Notes: generated by a model from the letters alone, not told the origin. Counted from the stretch's first letter, positions 34,124 through 43,691 are shown. The stretch is 64,000 nucleotides of DNA from Candidatus Iainarchaeum sp. (GCA_016699555.1 CP064981.1:620001-684000), one strand, 5' to 3'. Made by a program: numbers and translations.

Positions 34124-34546
34124 ATGCAAATGATTACAGTCGATGTGAACATCACGAATGTCGTGATAACTGCCGTTGTCGCCTTCATCGTAGGATGGCT
34201 CTGGCACTCCCCCATGCTTTTTGGAAAGCAATGGATGAAATTGATGGGGAAAAATATGAAGGATATGGGCAAAATGGACATGAGCAAAATGGCTCAACCC
34301 ATGGCAATCCAGTTTGTTGCCGCCATTATCATGGCCTACGTGCTGTCGCACATTTTGTCCGCGTACCAAACCCTTGGCTGGAGCGAGGCATTACAAGGAG
34401 CATTCTGGGTCTGGCTCGGATTCATCGCCGCCACATCCATCAATCAAGTCCTCTGGGAGGGCCGCTCCTGGAATTTGTGGTTGTTCAATAACGCCTACCA
34501 CTTGGTCTCCTTGATCGTCATGGCCGTGGTATTGGTTTCATTGTAA
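34124..34546 (+). CDS. DUF1761-like small membrane protein
   Basis: 140 aa, four membrane segments. VGWLWHSPMLFGKQWMKLMG is the hallmark of DUF1761, with SINQVLWEGRSWNLWLFNNAYH in the last loop. A Met/Lys-rich cytoplasmic loop (NMKDMGKMDMSKMAQPM) lies after the first span. Function unknown; the family is widespread. Followed by a strong terminator-like hairpin at 34571. Confidence 0.85.
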   Translation: MQMITVDVNITNVVITAVVAFIVGWLWHSPMLFGKQWMKLMGKNMKDMGKMDMSKMAQPMAIQFVAAIIMAYVLSHILSAYQTLGWSEALQGAFWVWLGFIAATSINQVLWEGRSWNLWLFNNAYHLVSLIVMAVVLVSL

Positions 34547-34570
34547 GGCCAAAAATAGAAATACCAATAG

Positions 34571-34607
34571 AAAGGCCGCTCGCGCGGCCCTTTCTTCATG
34601 TTTTTTT
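34571..34607 (+). terminator. Intrinsic terminator-like hairpin with T-run
   Basis: Stem AAAGGCCGC / GCGGCC(C)TTT with TCGC loop (34571-34593) followed by CTTCATG and seven T residues ending at 34607. Sits 25 nt after the stop of the DUF1761 gene; a T-run terminator fits archaeal termination. Confidence 0.65.
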
Positions 34608-34787
34608 ATCACATCCTTTTTTCTGTTTCTTACTCGCTTGAGAACGTCTTATGGGAGAAATTTCCATTTCTCCTTCCATCGCTTTTTGAGCAATTCCCAT
34701 TTCCATGAATCTGCGTGTCTTCTCAGATTCTTCGCACGATCGACCTCCTTTTTGGGTAGTAGTCTCCGTGTTATCGTGTTCCGACAC
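34596..34787 (-). CDS. Possible small charged protein (uncertain start)
   Basis: 63 codons from a GTG at 34787: polar, Lys/Glu/Thr-rich (SEHDNTETTTQKGG) with a Met-rich middle (FMEMGIAQKAMEGEMEI) and a basic end. Ten codons upstream in the same frame is an ATG (34817) preceded by a perfect Shine-Dalgarno AGGAGGTGATC, but codon 4 after it is TGA. So either the gene was broken by one base change, or the leader peptide is real and re-initiation occurs, or the frame is chance. Overlaps the T-run of the facing terminator. Confidence 0.3.
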   Translation of the reverse strand: MSEHDNTETTTQKGGRSCEESEKTRRFMEMGIAQKAMEGEMEISPIRRSQASKKQKKGCDKKT

Positions 34788-35445
34788 CTCCTCGTTCGTT
34801 TTCCTTCAATCACCCATTGCTCCGATCACCTCCTCTTGGTTTCACGGGTCTCATGGCCTGCATGCGCGTGAGCCGAGCGCATGCATAGCGATCCTGCAAT
34901 CTTTTCCGCAGATACCGATACTTCCAGCTGCGGTATTCGAGGGGAAGGGGCACTTCCCTGAAACTGTTTTGTGTGAGCCTAGCGCAGCCTGTGCGGCAGT
35001 TTTGCATCTGATCATCTCCATGAGATTCGTCGTCGATTTGCGTTTTTTTGCCAAGTGTGAAATGTGGGAGAAGAGTGTTATTTCATCCCGCATTCAAGTA
35101 ACATGCGCGTGGAAACCAGCGAACCCAAAACAATCCAATCGGATCTTCAGCTGCGAATCCCGCGCAAACCTTAGCAGGTCCACTTGTGATTCACATTTAC
35201 GATGTGGGCATTATTGAAGAAGTAGTTTGACATCAAGGGCAAGCACAATTTTTGTTTCAACACTTGCGATGTCATGTTGTATTCTCTGCGATTGGAGAAT
35301 AAAAAGGAGTGGGTTTGCCTCTAGGAATTGCATTTTAGGAGGAGCAATCCAGACTTGAACTATTCTATTATTTTTTTCATGCACGATGAAGGAAACCCAT
35401 GCGCTGGCTAGGTAATTTATAACCCTAGAGGGAAAAAGACTTCAT
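34788..35445. other. Gene-poor stretch with inverted repeats
   Basis: About 660 nt without a confident gene; several overlapping frames of 60-170 codons in both strands lack credible starts and composition. Structure seen: GACATC..GCAAG / CTTGCGATGTC with an AAGG bulge (about 35229-35271) and TATTCTC / GAGAATA (about 35279-35300). The last 30 nt hold the TATA box of the next gene. Confidence 0.4.
35416..35422 (+). promoter_or_regulatory. TATA box of the LamG-like gene
   Basis: TTTATAA lies 24-30 nt before the ATG at 35446. Confidence 0.55.
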
Positions 35446-36564
35446 ATGAACTCGCAGATCGCTCTTCCAATCCTCCTACTCCTCCTCATCACTCCTTTCG
35501 CGCATGCGCAAAGCACTAATCTCCAACCCGTGTGGGATGCCATCAACAATTTGGGTCTATCCGTGCAAGCCATCCAGCAAGACATCCAGAACATCCAAGC
35601 ATTCGGATTGCAATTCGCCCAAGATGTAGTGGAACGCCTCGATGCATTGGACGAGCGCGTCGGTGGAATTGAAGCCGTAGGAACCCAGTTCATCCTCGAT
35701 ACCAATGCGTCTATCGTTGCGCTCCAACAAACGGACGAAAACTTACAGCAGCAAATCAATTCCGTCACGACCGCTCCGACAGCATTTACGATCAATCGCT
35801 CGAACATTTATGAAGTAGTGAACTCGGGATTAGGGACCACAACCGTCTTCTGCAACGATCCAACCGATATACTATTGACCGGGTATTGTGCCGGCGGATT
35901 TTTTGGTGGCTCGACGTTGGGACTGGGCATCCTATTGGATGATTTTTCAGATAACGAATATTTCAACAACCCGTCTTGGTTCGTGGTTAATGGAACCTGG
36001 GCTGCAGGTTCCGGTGCGTTGGTTGGCGGAACGGCCGACACATCCAACATTTACACCACCGTGAATATGAGCGGAGGCCGCGATTATTTTATGTCCTTTA
36101 AGATCAGGCAAATAAATCCAAATACGCTTGGGGCATTCAAATGGTTTGCCACAAACTCTGGGGCCGCAGCAAATGGATATGATTTAATTTTTCATGAAAC
36201 AGGCAATATCAATCTCATAAAATGGGTCAACGGCAGCGTCGTTCCTATTGCGACGCTCGGGCAATTCGGTCCCGGAGTCGATTACGATGTCAATATCAAC
36301 CACATGCAAAACGGCAGCATTCTAGTCTACATCGATGGGACGTTAGCCGCTAATGCAGTAGATACTGCCTACAATGGGGGTTCGCTCATCAGTCTTTGGA
36401 CAGGCAATGGTGCCGGGTTATACTCGTTCGATGACATTACCGTTCACCACAATGATAATCTGCCATCGCAATCAGGTTACCTCAATGTTACCGATCTCAA
36501 TCAAAGCATGGGAATCCTATGCAATAATAGCTGGGAAGCCCGTATTCTTTGCTTGCAACAGTGA
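35446..36564 (+). CDS. Secreted coiled-coil/LamG-like surface protein
   Basis: 372 aa. Signal peptide NSQIALPILLLLLITPFAHA, then about 85 residues of Gln-rich heptad repeats (AIQQDIQNIQAFGLQFAQDV and on) that should form a coiled-coil stalk. From about residue 165 a concanavalin-like/LamG-like domain is likely: DDFSDNEYFNNPSWFVVNGT, TVNMSGGRDYFMSFKIR, YDLIFHETGNINLIKW, DYDVNINHMQNGSILVYIDG and SFDDITVHH follow the usual strand pattern. Two Cys near the C-terminus may pair. Probably binds carbohydrate or another surface polymer. Overlaps the next gene (GTGA). Confidence 0.72.
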   Translation: MNSQIALPILLLLLITPFAHAQSTNLQPVWDAINNLGLSVQAIQQDIQNIQAFGLQFAQDVVERLDALDERVGGIEAVGTQFILDTNASIVALQQTDENLQQQINSVTTAPTAFTINRSNIYEVVNSGLGTTTVFCNDPTDILLTGYCAGGFFGGSTLGLGILLDDFSDNEYFNNPSWFVVNGTWAAGSGALVGGTADTSNIYTTVNMSGGRDYFMSFKIRQINPNTLGAFKWFATNSGAAANGYDLIFHETGNINLIKWVNGSVVPIATLGQFGPGVDYDVNINHMQNGSILVYIDGTLAANAVDTAYNGGSLISLWTGNGAGLYSFDDITVHHNDNLPSQSGYLNVTDLNQSMGILCNNSWEARILCLQQ

Positions 36565-37016
36565 CTACGGAACTCTCGCCCCTCTTTGCAAAGCCATTTT
36601 TGGGGTTGCATCGTGTTCTCGGGATGGCACTCCAACTCCTCGCATATACTCCTGCCGCGTATGAGAAGAACCTTTCCAGCATGTTGAAGCAGTTCCAGCA
36701 ATTGGAAATGAAACTCTATTTCGTGGCCTCCAATCACGCCCTCACACGCTATATCCTCCAACAACGCGAATTGGAATCCTCTCTGAAGCATGTGCAGCTC
36801 TTGCATGCCAAGAACGCAACCGAATTATTGCAGCACATCCGCTCGCTGGAATCCCATTCCAACTCCAAGCGATCGTGCGGGGTCATCATCTCTCCCTTTT
36901 CACAACTCGTGGACCACATGCAAGGGTATGAGCAGAACCAATACGTCGGGCAAGTGGAAAAATTATTGGATCGATTGGAACAGCAAGGGATGATGGTCGT
37001 AAAGGTAGAGCAGTAG
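36561..37016 (+). CDS. Helical hypothetical protein
   Basis: 151 aa from GTG 36561, which overlaps the TGA stop of the secreted protein (GTGA); an upstream in-frame TTG at 36549 is less likely. Almost all alpha-helical, one Cys, no membrane segment or signal peptide. Its stop abuts the convergent nucleotidyltransferase gene. Family not recognised. Confidence 0.6.
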   Translation: MTTELSPLFAKPFLGLHRVLGMALQLLAYTPAAYEKNLSSMLKQFQQLEMKLYFVASNHALTRYILQQRELESSLKHVQLLHAKNATELLQHIRSLESHSNSKRSCGVIISPFSQLVDHMQGYEQNQYVGQVEKLLDRLEQQGMMVVKVEQ

Positions 37017-37490
37017 CTAGAGCTTTTCCTGTTTGATGCGCGCGATGAGCTCGGTCGTCGAACCATATTTTTTGATGCGGGGAATGATGACCACTTTCGT
37101 CCTAGGGTACTTTTTCTCTATTTCTTTTTTCTGCTTCTGGCGCACATCCATCTTTTCCCGCACAAAAACATAGTGTTTGGGTTGGATGGCCTTGAGGAAG
37201 TAATCCGAGTAGCTCGCGTGGTTGGAGATAATCACATAATCCACGCACCCCAGGGAAGCCACCATGCGCGCACGAAATTTTTCAGGAATAATCGGGCGCA
37301 ACTGGCCTTTTTTTTCCATTGCCGCTTTATCGGTATTCACAACCACGATCAATGGCCTTCCCAGCTTGGCCGCACGTTCCAAATAGAACACATGCCCCAC
37401 GTGCAGCATATCATAGAACCCGCCCGTCAGCGTGGCCGTGCAAGGAGAGATGTGCTTCCGGAGCTCTGCGAGCGAAACGACTTTACCCAT
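37017..37490 (-). CDS. RfaE/TagD-like cytidylyltransferase-family nucleotidyltransferase
   Basis: 157 aa. TATLTGGFYDMLHVGHVFYL is the HxGH signature of the nucleotidyltransferase superfamily closest to HldE/RfaE C-domain and glycerol-phosphate cytidylyltransferases; VDYVIISNHASYSDYFLKAI and the C-terminal IPRIKKYGSTTELIARI (ST at the ISTT-like position) also match. It would couple a phosphorylated sugar, alcohol or cofactor to a nucleotide; FAD synthetase (RibL-like) is another option since archaeal FAD synthetases belong to this family. Metabolic role unresolved. Confidence 0.82.
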   Translation of the reverse strand: MGKVVSLAELRKHISPCTATLTGGFYDMLHVGHVFYLERAAKLGRPLIVVVNTDKAAMEKKGQLRPIIPEKFRARMVASLGCVDYVIISNHASYSDYFLKAIQPKHYVFVREKMDVRQKQKKEIEKKYPRTKVVIIPRIKKYGSTTELIARIKQEKL

Positions 37491-37530
37491 ATACTCTCAA
37501 CGAGAAAATATGCGACTATAAATATGCTGA

Positions 37531-38241
37531 TTAGCGGGTCCTCCCTAGGGCACTCCGATAGAATCCCATCACCTCCTGATAAGAAAGATGGTTTTGCTTG
37601 GCAATCGCCTTCAGCATGCGCGAGTCGAGTCGTTTTCCATTAGAAAGATGAAACTTAATCTGGTTGATAGCGGATTGACGCGGGGTCATCTGTCCACGAG
37701 GGCGGGATTTCCGATCGATCGAATGGATTCCAGGAGGCCTTCCCTCAATTGCATTAGCCGCCTTGATCTCTTTCAATAGGTTTCCAATCTGAGACGCAAA
37801 TGTGGAATTCCGCTGATTCATCACTGCAGGATCGTACAACCCATATTTTTGCAATATCCTTTTTGCGGCAGTAGGTGAGACCCTTTTCGGACTTTTTTTC
37901 TCATCCTGCGACGCCGGGACGCGAACCCATTCACCATTAATTTTTCTCATTCCACCCTTTTGCTCATTGGGGTTTCCTTTCCTCCCCTCTGCGATATTGA
38001 TCAATCCCTGCAAGATAAATAGGATCCGCCTGCGTTTGGCATCCCGCGACAAATGCCTTTGCTGGGAAACACGACTGCCCCGTACCGCTTCTTGGGTGAA
38101 GCGCAGTTCACTCTTTCCAGCCATTAACTCGCTCACTACTGGCGGATGGACGCTTCCACCATCTCTGGCCACTTCACGCAGCTGGGCTTTCGGAGAACGT
38201 CGGGCGTACTTTCCAGGCTTTTGGGGTTTGCGTGGGGGCAT
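37531..38241 (-). CDS. Large basic hypothetical protein
   Basis: 236 aa from ATG 38241; the ATG at 38250 lies too close to the TATA-like TTTATAGAAT (minus strand, 38262-38271). Lys/Arg/Gln/Pro-rich with no membrane segment: PPRKPQKPGKYARRSPK at the start, a middle helix SRDAKRRRILFILQGLINI, and a helical C-terminal third (QSAINQIKFHLSNGKRLD, YQEVMGFYRSALG). Looks like a nucleic-acid-binding or ribosome-associated orphan, but no family recognised. Confidence 0.6.
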   Translation of the reverse strand: MPPRKPQKPGKYARRSPKAQLREVARDGGSVHPPVVSELMAGKSELRFTQEAVRGSRVSQQRHLSRDAKRRRILFILQGLINIAEGRKGNPNEQKGGMRKINGEWVRVPASQDEKKSPKRVSPTAAKRILQKYGLYDPAVMNQRNSTFASQIGNLLKEIKAANAIEGRPPGIHSIDRKSRPRGQMTPRQSAINQIKFHLSNGKRLDSRMLKAIAKQNHLSYQEVMGFYRSALGRTR

Positions 38242-38446
38242 CAAACGCATTAAATCGAATTATTCTATAAAAGACAGGATGGCGATTCGGATGAAAAGCA
38301 GGTACAATGAAGAAAAATGAAAAAAATAGCACAAAAAGGACGCGTCGTCAGTCGTTCAACCACTCTTCTCTCAAAATAAACGTCGCACTTCGTTTCATTT
38401 CATTCATGAAACATCACATTTTCTTAGTACAAAATAAATTTTGTAC

Positions 38447-41437
38447 AGTGAAAATTCCTTGCGTTATTAGTACGCGTCGGCTGAACACGTCGCCGAAGCT
38501 TCGTGCGTACACCGCGCGCCTATCAACCCGTTCTTCTAACGGCACGCTCGGTTGGTAACACTGAGGTTTCGCTCAGCAGATCCAACACGAAGGTCTATTT
38601 TCAGGGGGCGCTTCACGCTTAGATGCTTTCAGCGTTTATCGCCTAGAGCGTGGCTACCCAGCAGTGCCCTGTCGGACAACTGGTGTACCAGTGGCTCCAT
38701 CTCACCGTTCCTCTCGTACTCAGTGAAACTTTCCCTCAGACCCTCAACAACTCCAACAGATAGTAACCAAACTGGCTCGCACCGTTCTTAACCCAACTAA
38801 CGAAAGACTTTAATGAGTAAACCCCTCCACCCTTGGCCGCTTATGCACGGCCAGGATGTCTTGAGACGACGGCGAGGTCGCAAACCGCGGGGTCGCTGTG
38901 AACGCTCTCCCGCGACCACTCAGTTACCCCCAGGATCGGTTCACTGTTAGACTAGGCCCCCATTACTTGGGACACTAGCGCTCGCTAAACCCTGGTTTCC
39001 CATCGGCGATCCTTGCTATGTAGATCACCGTCAAGCCTGCTTTTGCTTTTGCACTCTACGGTGAATTTCTGACTCACCTGAGCAGACCATTGGGCGCCCC
39101 TGATACATTTTCAGGGGCGTACCGCCCCAGTCAAACCACCAAGCCTATCGGTGTCCCCCCAAAGGAGGTAAGCCGTAAGAAACGCAAAGGATGGTGTTGC
39201 ACTTTCGCATTCGCGGCTCCTGGCGAAGCCGTTTCGTCGCTCCCATCTACACTGCACATCACGCTTCTTACAACAACGACAGGGTGTGGTAAACTGCCGT
39301 GGGGTCTTCTCTTCCCGTTGGAGTTCCGCGGCATATTCACCGCGTAGTGAGTTCATCGGACCCCTTGTAGGGACAGCAGGAATCTCGTTACTTCCTTGGT
39401 GCAAGCCGGCAATAAACCGGCAAGGTATTACGCTACCGTGAGAGCCTCAGAGTTAGGCCCGCTCTTCACAAGGCTTTAGACGGGTTGAAACCCGTGTTCA
39501 GCTACTTGCAGTGAGCAGAAGTCGGTGACTATACTCAGCTTCGCAGCATTGCAGTCACCTACGTTTTTGATAAACAGTCGGACTCCCTTTGTTATTGCAA
39601 CCTCCACGTTATGCACGCAGAGGCACCCCTTCTACCTAAGATACGGGGCTAGATTGCCGAATTCCCTTACAAGAGTTTGTTCCGGAACGTCTTGGCCTTC
39701 TCAGCCAGGGGCACCTTTCTCGGTTCTCGGTACGGAGACAATGAATCCTTGAGGACACGTTTTTCATGGGCATCGGGCCTTTGCGGAACATTGCTGCTCC
39801 AACCCTTTTGCCAACTTCTCACCATGACGATTCTCCATTGGCATATAGGCCTTGAATGCGCAGACGAGCGCACACCGCATAGCCCCATACGTTACATGTC
39901 CCCCGATCGTTGCCGATATTCGTATCATCGTCGTACAGGAATATGAACCTGTTTCCCTTTCGCCCTTCACGCGTTATGCGAGGACTTAGGACCGACTAAC
40001 CCTCAGCTAATGACTAGCGCTGAGGAACCCTTGCCCTTTCGACGGAGGAGATTCTCACTCCTCTATTTCATTACTAGCGCGAGGATCCATGATACAGGTA
40101 GCTCCACAGGACCTTATGGCCCTGCTTCGACGCCGCCCGTATACCGCTTTACTGAATTACGCTCTAAAAGAACGTATCACGTGGTGTCGGCAGATAGTTT
40201 GAGCCCAGCGTATCTTCGCGGCTGGCGTCCTAGATGGGTGAGCTGTTACGCTTTCTTTGAAGGATGGCTGCTTCTAAGCCTACCTCCCCACTGTCTATGG
40301 AAACCAACGCACTTTGTTCACACTTAACTATCATTTATGGGCCTTAACCACGCACCGGGTTCTTTCCCTTTCGGAAACGCGGCTTACCCGCGTTCCCCCA
40401 CTCTCCACTTCTACAACGGATGCATATTCGGAGTTTAACAAGAACTCCACCCGTTTCCAGGCGAAAAGTTCTAATTAGTAACTCTACAACGCACCCCGTC
40501 TCCATGGAAGCCGGCCTAAGGGCCGTTTCAAGCGGAGCCCGCTATCACCTTGTTCGAATGACATTTTACTCCTATCCCCAGGTGACCCAAACAGTAGGAC
40601 TAGAACTGGTTTCGATCCTCCACCCAACGGAAGTCGGGCTTCAATCTCCCCAGGGATAGATCACAAGGCTTCGGGTCGTATGCGGGTGACTCAACACGAG
40701 TTAACATGTAGGGCCTCATCCTTGCGGATTGCGCCCAATCGGTTTCCCTCCGGCTGCGCTCTGGAAAGAGCTTAGCCTCGCCACACGCATAAACTCCCTC
40801 GCTCGTGCTTCAGGACGTACGAGGCAACACTGATCGGACATCGTGACTTTGCACATTGCTATGCATCGCTTCCGACATCGTCGTTTCTTCCATGCCGCCT
40901 CTCTCCGTCATCAAATCGTTTCAGGCGCTTTGCACTCTCGGTTAAGAGTACTCTTTCAACTTTCCCTCACGGTACTCGTATGCTATCGGTTTTGGGGTGT
41001 ATTTAGGGTTCCGGGATAATGGCCCGGGTGTTCTGCAGCGGTATCCGGCGCAGCATACTCTGGATACTCGAAATCAACCCATTTTGTTGCACACACGCGG
41101 CTATCACGCGCTCTGGCGCTCCGTTCCAGGAGACTTGTGTTCACAAAACAGGATGTACGCGAGTCCGAACTCCACATCTCTATTACGTTACCGTAACAGA
41201 TTCGGTTTGCCCTCTACGGATTTCAGTCGACCTTACTACCCGTATCACGGTTGTTGTCTTTTCCTGCAGGTACTAGGATGCTTCGATTCCCTGCGTGCCC
41301 ATTCCTTAACGGAATAATTCGAAGATCTTGGGATCAACCCCTGCTTGCGGGTCCCCCAAGCTTATCGCAGCTTGCCACGTTCTTCTTCGGCTCCCAAACC
41401 CAGTCATCCACGATTTGATTACTTGAATCTTTCACCG
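38447..41437 (-). rRNA. rrl: 23S ribosomal RNA
   Basis: About 2990 nt. The 3' part reads GGTTGATAGG..GTTCAGCCGACGCG then TACTAATAACGCAAGG, and the 5' part has GTGGATGACTGGGTTTGGGA with GGCAAGCTGCGATAAGC, all standard archaeal 23S landmarks. The ends are set by helix 1: GGTGAAAGATTC at 41437-41426 pairs with GAATTTTCAC ending near 38447. A small hairpin GTACAAAAT/ATTTTGTAC lies right after the 3' end. No 16S, 5S or tRNA gene is directly linked; the 16S lies 13.5 kb away in the same orientation. Exact ends are estimates within a few bases. Confidence 0.96.
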
Positions 41438-42111
41438 TTATTCTCGTTCGACGGAAACGAAGGACAACGCAAACATTTTGCAATGCCTGTGCGCCCGACG
41501 CGACCGCTTTCCGAAAACAACGATCATCGAAATATGACGTTTCACGAACAAACTTTCACTACTGACAAATTCTGAGGATTCCTCCTCGTGAATTTGCCGC
41601 GAAATTTATTTCGGGATTTGTGGTTGAACTATGACGACGCATCGATCGTACGCGCGAAAACCGCTCGTACACGGCGCCCATTCAAGGGTAAGCCATAAAC
41701 AAAATCCCATTGCTGGAATCTCATCGACCTTGTCCTGTGACCCCACGCGCCGGCGAAGGACATCGGGGGCTGCATCACGCCGGTTTCGTCCGGCGACACC
41801 GAGGGACTACGTTCGTGATTCCTTGCGGAATCACAGTAGACCACCCTGCATCGCCATGGAATGGCTTTGTGAGTGTAAAATTCCCAAAAAACGACTTCTG
41901 GATTGCTCCGAGAAAATGCGTTTGGGTAGAACAAAATTGCCTGGGGAAGAATTATAAAGCCACTCCCTAATCGCCCTCAGTTAACGATTCTAAGGAATTA
42001 TGTAAAAGTCCAGGGATTGTTAAGTATTACGGCGATTGGCGAATTTATTGCTTTTTTGGAGGCAATGATTGGAATAATGGATTGTGTGGATTAAATATGC
42101 TCTTGGAGTCA
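41438..42111. other. 23S upstream (leader/promoter) region
   Basis: About 670 nt upstream of the 23S gene on its strand. Several open frames (41629-41970, both strands) are Arg/Cys/Pro-rich and look like chance in structured DNA. It holds repeat copy E (41778-41834), a small hairpin GAGG/CCTC near 41580, and CCGAAATAAATTTCGCGG near 41606. The rRNA promoter and any processing stems should lie here; I cannot fix the start site. Confidence 0.4.
41778..41834 (-). repeat. Two-hairpin palindromic element, copy E
   Basis: On the minus strand: stem 1 GTGATTCC/GGAATCAC with a GCAA loop (41834-41815), a linker ending in CCCTCGGTGT, then stem 2 CGCCGG/CCGGCG around ACGAAA (41795-41778). Stem 2 and the CTCGGT linker match copies B and D; stem 1 has the same place but a different sequence. 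Confidence 0.6.
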
Positions 42112-42756
42112 ATGCAGCACCCTATGCATTTTGAACCCATTTCCATTGTATGGTTGAATCAACTTTCTGCTGAAAAAAGAGCCAGCTTAATCCATAGTCT
42201 CTTTCGATTAGCGCGTGAAAGCACGGATCGCATGGAAGTCGCGTATCAAAATCCATCCGCGCCCGAGAGTGAGGCGAGATGGCGCGCGGTGGGAAACATT
42301 CAGGGATATCTTGATGAACTTAATCACCCCACTGCCATCCAAGAATACATGCGACAACATGAACAATTTTTTATTGCGGTACAGGGAAAACGCGTGATTG
42401 GATTTACTCACATCGAACCCAAAACAAGGAAAACCCTCTACTCGCGCATTACATTTGTGCACCCGGATTATTGGGGCAAGCAAATCGGAAAAAAGCTCCA
42501 ATACTCTGTATTCGGATTTGCACGCAAACATGGATACACACGCCTGCAGGGCGACCTTACTTCTGAGGGATCCCATGCGCTGTATCAGCAAATGGCCGCA
42601 AAGCCTCGCTCGTTTTTCAAGAAAGGCCAGCGCCTCGAACGATCTACCGAATCCATTCATATTACTCCAGCAGGATTTGGCATTTCACGTTTGCATGTCA
42701 AAATCAACCCGCCATTATTACCAAAGCGACCTCTAACTCGGCGGAAAAAGAAATAA
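42112..42756 (+). CDS. GNAT-family N-acetyltransferase
   Basis: 214 aa from ATG 42112, which has TTGGAG 5 nt upstream; ATG 42097 is an alternative. The central region has the GNAT acetyl-CoA site: FFIAVQGKRVIGFTHIEP, SRITFVHPDYWGKQIGKKLQ (Q-x-x-G-K/G pattern, with Ile in place of one Gly), FGFARKHGYTRLQGDL and a late SHALYQQMAAKPRSFFKKG. The C-terminus is very basic (PKRPLTRRKKK). The substrate is unknown. Ends 3 nt before repeat copy B. Confidence 0.82.
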   Translation: MQHPMHFEPISIVWLNQLSAEKRASLIHSLFRLARESTDRMEVAYQNPSAPESEARWRAVGNIQGYLDELNHPTAIQEYMRQHEQFFIAVQGKRVIGFTHIEPKTRKTLYSRITFVHPDYWGKQIGKKLQYSVFGFARKHGYTRLQGDLTSEGSHALYQQMAAKPRSFFKKGQRLERSTESIHITPAGFGISRLHVKINPPLLPKRPLTRRKKK

Positions 42757-42758
42757 AG

Positions 42759-42835
42759 GTTCATCAAATCAGGTATTGCAACGCAATACCTGTTCTCGGT
42801 CCGCACGGACGAAACCGTGCCCGGACGAAAACGTT
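42759..42835 (+). repeat. Two-hairpin palindromic element, copy B
   Basis: GGTTCATCAAAT, then a perfect 10-bp stem 1 CAGGTATTGC/GCAATACCTG (42770-42792, loop AAC), linker TTCTCGGTCC, then 6-bp stem 2 GCACGG/CCGTGC around ACGAAA (42803-42820), then a second CCGGACGAAAACG. It fills the whole gap between the GNAT stop and the 3' end of tRNA-Ala. Confidence 0.8.
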
Positions 42836-42837
42836 TA

Positions 42838-42911
42838 TGGACTCAACGGGATTCGAACCCGTGACCTCCTCGTTGCAAACGAGGCGCTCTACCAGACTGA
42901 GCTATAAGCCC
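42838..42911 (-). tRNA. tRNA-Ala (UGC)
   Basis: 74 nt cloverleaf on the minus strand: acceptor GGGCTTA/TGAGTCC with the G3-U70 wobble pair that marks alanine tRNAs, D-arm GCTCAGTCTGGTAGAGC, anticodon stem CCTCG/CGAGG with loop TTTGCAA (anticodon TGC), T-arm ACGGG TTCGAAT CCCGT, discriminator A. No intron. CCA is not encoded. Confidence 0.97.
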
Positions 42912-42961
42912 TAATAGCAAGAATCAGCTCAATTAGGCATTTTAATTAGACGGTGACCGGG

Positions 42962-43393
42962 CTAGGTCTTCCCGCCCGAGTCACAATTTCCACTACAACA
43001 AATATCAAACTGCTTCAATGGCATTCCATATATGGTTTGATAATGTTGCCCATACCGCTTAGCGAGTTGCTGATACTCAATGCGCGAAGACTCATCGAAT
43101 GCGTCGCAGGGATTATGATGAAGAAAGCCTCCTAAGATTTCACGACAAAACAACTCATATTCGCGCGTATGCAAAATGAATGCATGCCAGATTTCATCTA
43201 CTTTCTCATCAGTCATCGCAACCGTTTCATTCGTGAGCAAACGTACTCCAATGAAACGCTTGAACTCTTCGAATGCAAGCTGATACTCTTCTTTGTTTGC
43301 GAATACTTTTTTTTGGAGTAAACTACGCTCTAGGAACGGAGCCTGAAATGATAGTAATTGTTGTAAACGGTTATTTGGATTCGTTACATGCAT
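42962..43393 (-). CDS. Glycine-rich-domain-like/DUF1399-type protein
   Basis: 143 aa. KVDEIWHAFILHTREYELFC followed by GGFLHHNP is the recurrent core of a widespread small-protein family often annotated as glycine-rich domain-containing or DUF1399-like; its function is unknown. His and Trp in this motif are conserved. Two Cys near the C-terminus (DICCSGNC) give C-C-x3-C, possibly metal-binding. The start ATG 43393 has a strong AAAGGAGG at 7-8 nt spacing. Confidence 0.75.
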   Translation of the reverse strand: MHVTNPNNRLQQLLSFQAPFLERSLLQKKVFANKEEYQLAFEEFKRFIGVRLLTNETVAMTDEKVDEIWHAFILHTREYELFCREILGGFLHHNPCDAFDESSRIEYQQLAKRYGQHYQTIYGMPLKQFDICCSGNCDSGGKT

Positions 43394-43461
43394 ATTAATC
43401 CTCCTTTTTTTTCTTTTTTTAACGCGACAACATGGGTGCGTGATTATATTAGAAATAGTTC

Positions 43462-43498
43462 GCCGGGAACCGTTTTACAACAGCGAAAGGTTCCCGGC
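43462..43498. other. Long perfect hairpin in intergenic DNA
   Basis: 10-bp perfect inverted repeat GCCGGGAACC / GGTTCCCGGC around a 17-nt loop, within the 298-nt gap between the gene at 42962 and the M20 peptidase. A second inverted repeat CAAGGG..CCCTTG lies near 43640. No T-run follows and no gene is seen; could be a small structured RNA or a mobile-element end. Confidence 0.5.
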
Positions 43499-43691
43499 AC
43501 GCCACAAAAAAATAATGACAACGGACAAATCATGTGCACTGTCTGAAGCAACGGCAGTAATTGCTCCACCATATTGTTCCAGCAACGAACTCATTGTAAT
43601 CATTACCTAACACAATTTTGTTTAAAACCAAGGGAGTGCAACCCCCTTGAACATAGAATCGAAGGTTTAAAGCCAGTAGGTGGGACAAAAA

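Noticed and set aside
34705..35217. 170-codon frame on the plus strand
   Set aside because: Rich in Cys, Ser and His with no start signal; probably chance in a non-coding stretch.
38600..41400. Many open frames of 60-110 codons across the 23S gene
   Set aside because: They lie wholly inside the rRNA gene.
41629..41957. Open frames of about 100 codons in both strands upstream of 23S
   Set aside because: Arg/Cys/Pro-rich, overlapping each other and the repeat copy E, no start signals; best explained by structured leader DNA.
41690..41960. RNase P RNA in the 23S upstream region
   Set aside because: A segment like GGCTTACCC resembles the P4 strand, but no matching CR-I sequence such as GGAAGTCC was found on the same strand.
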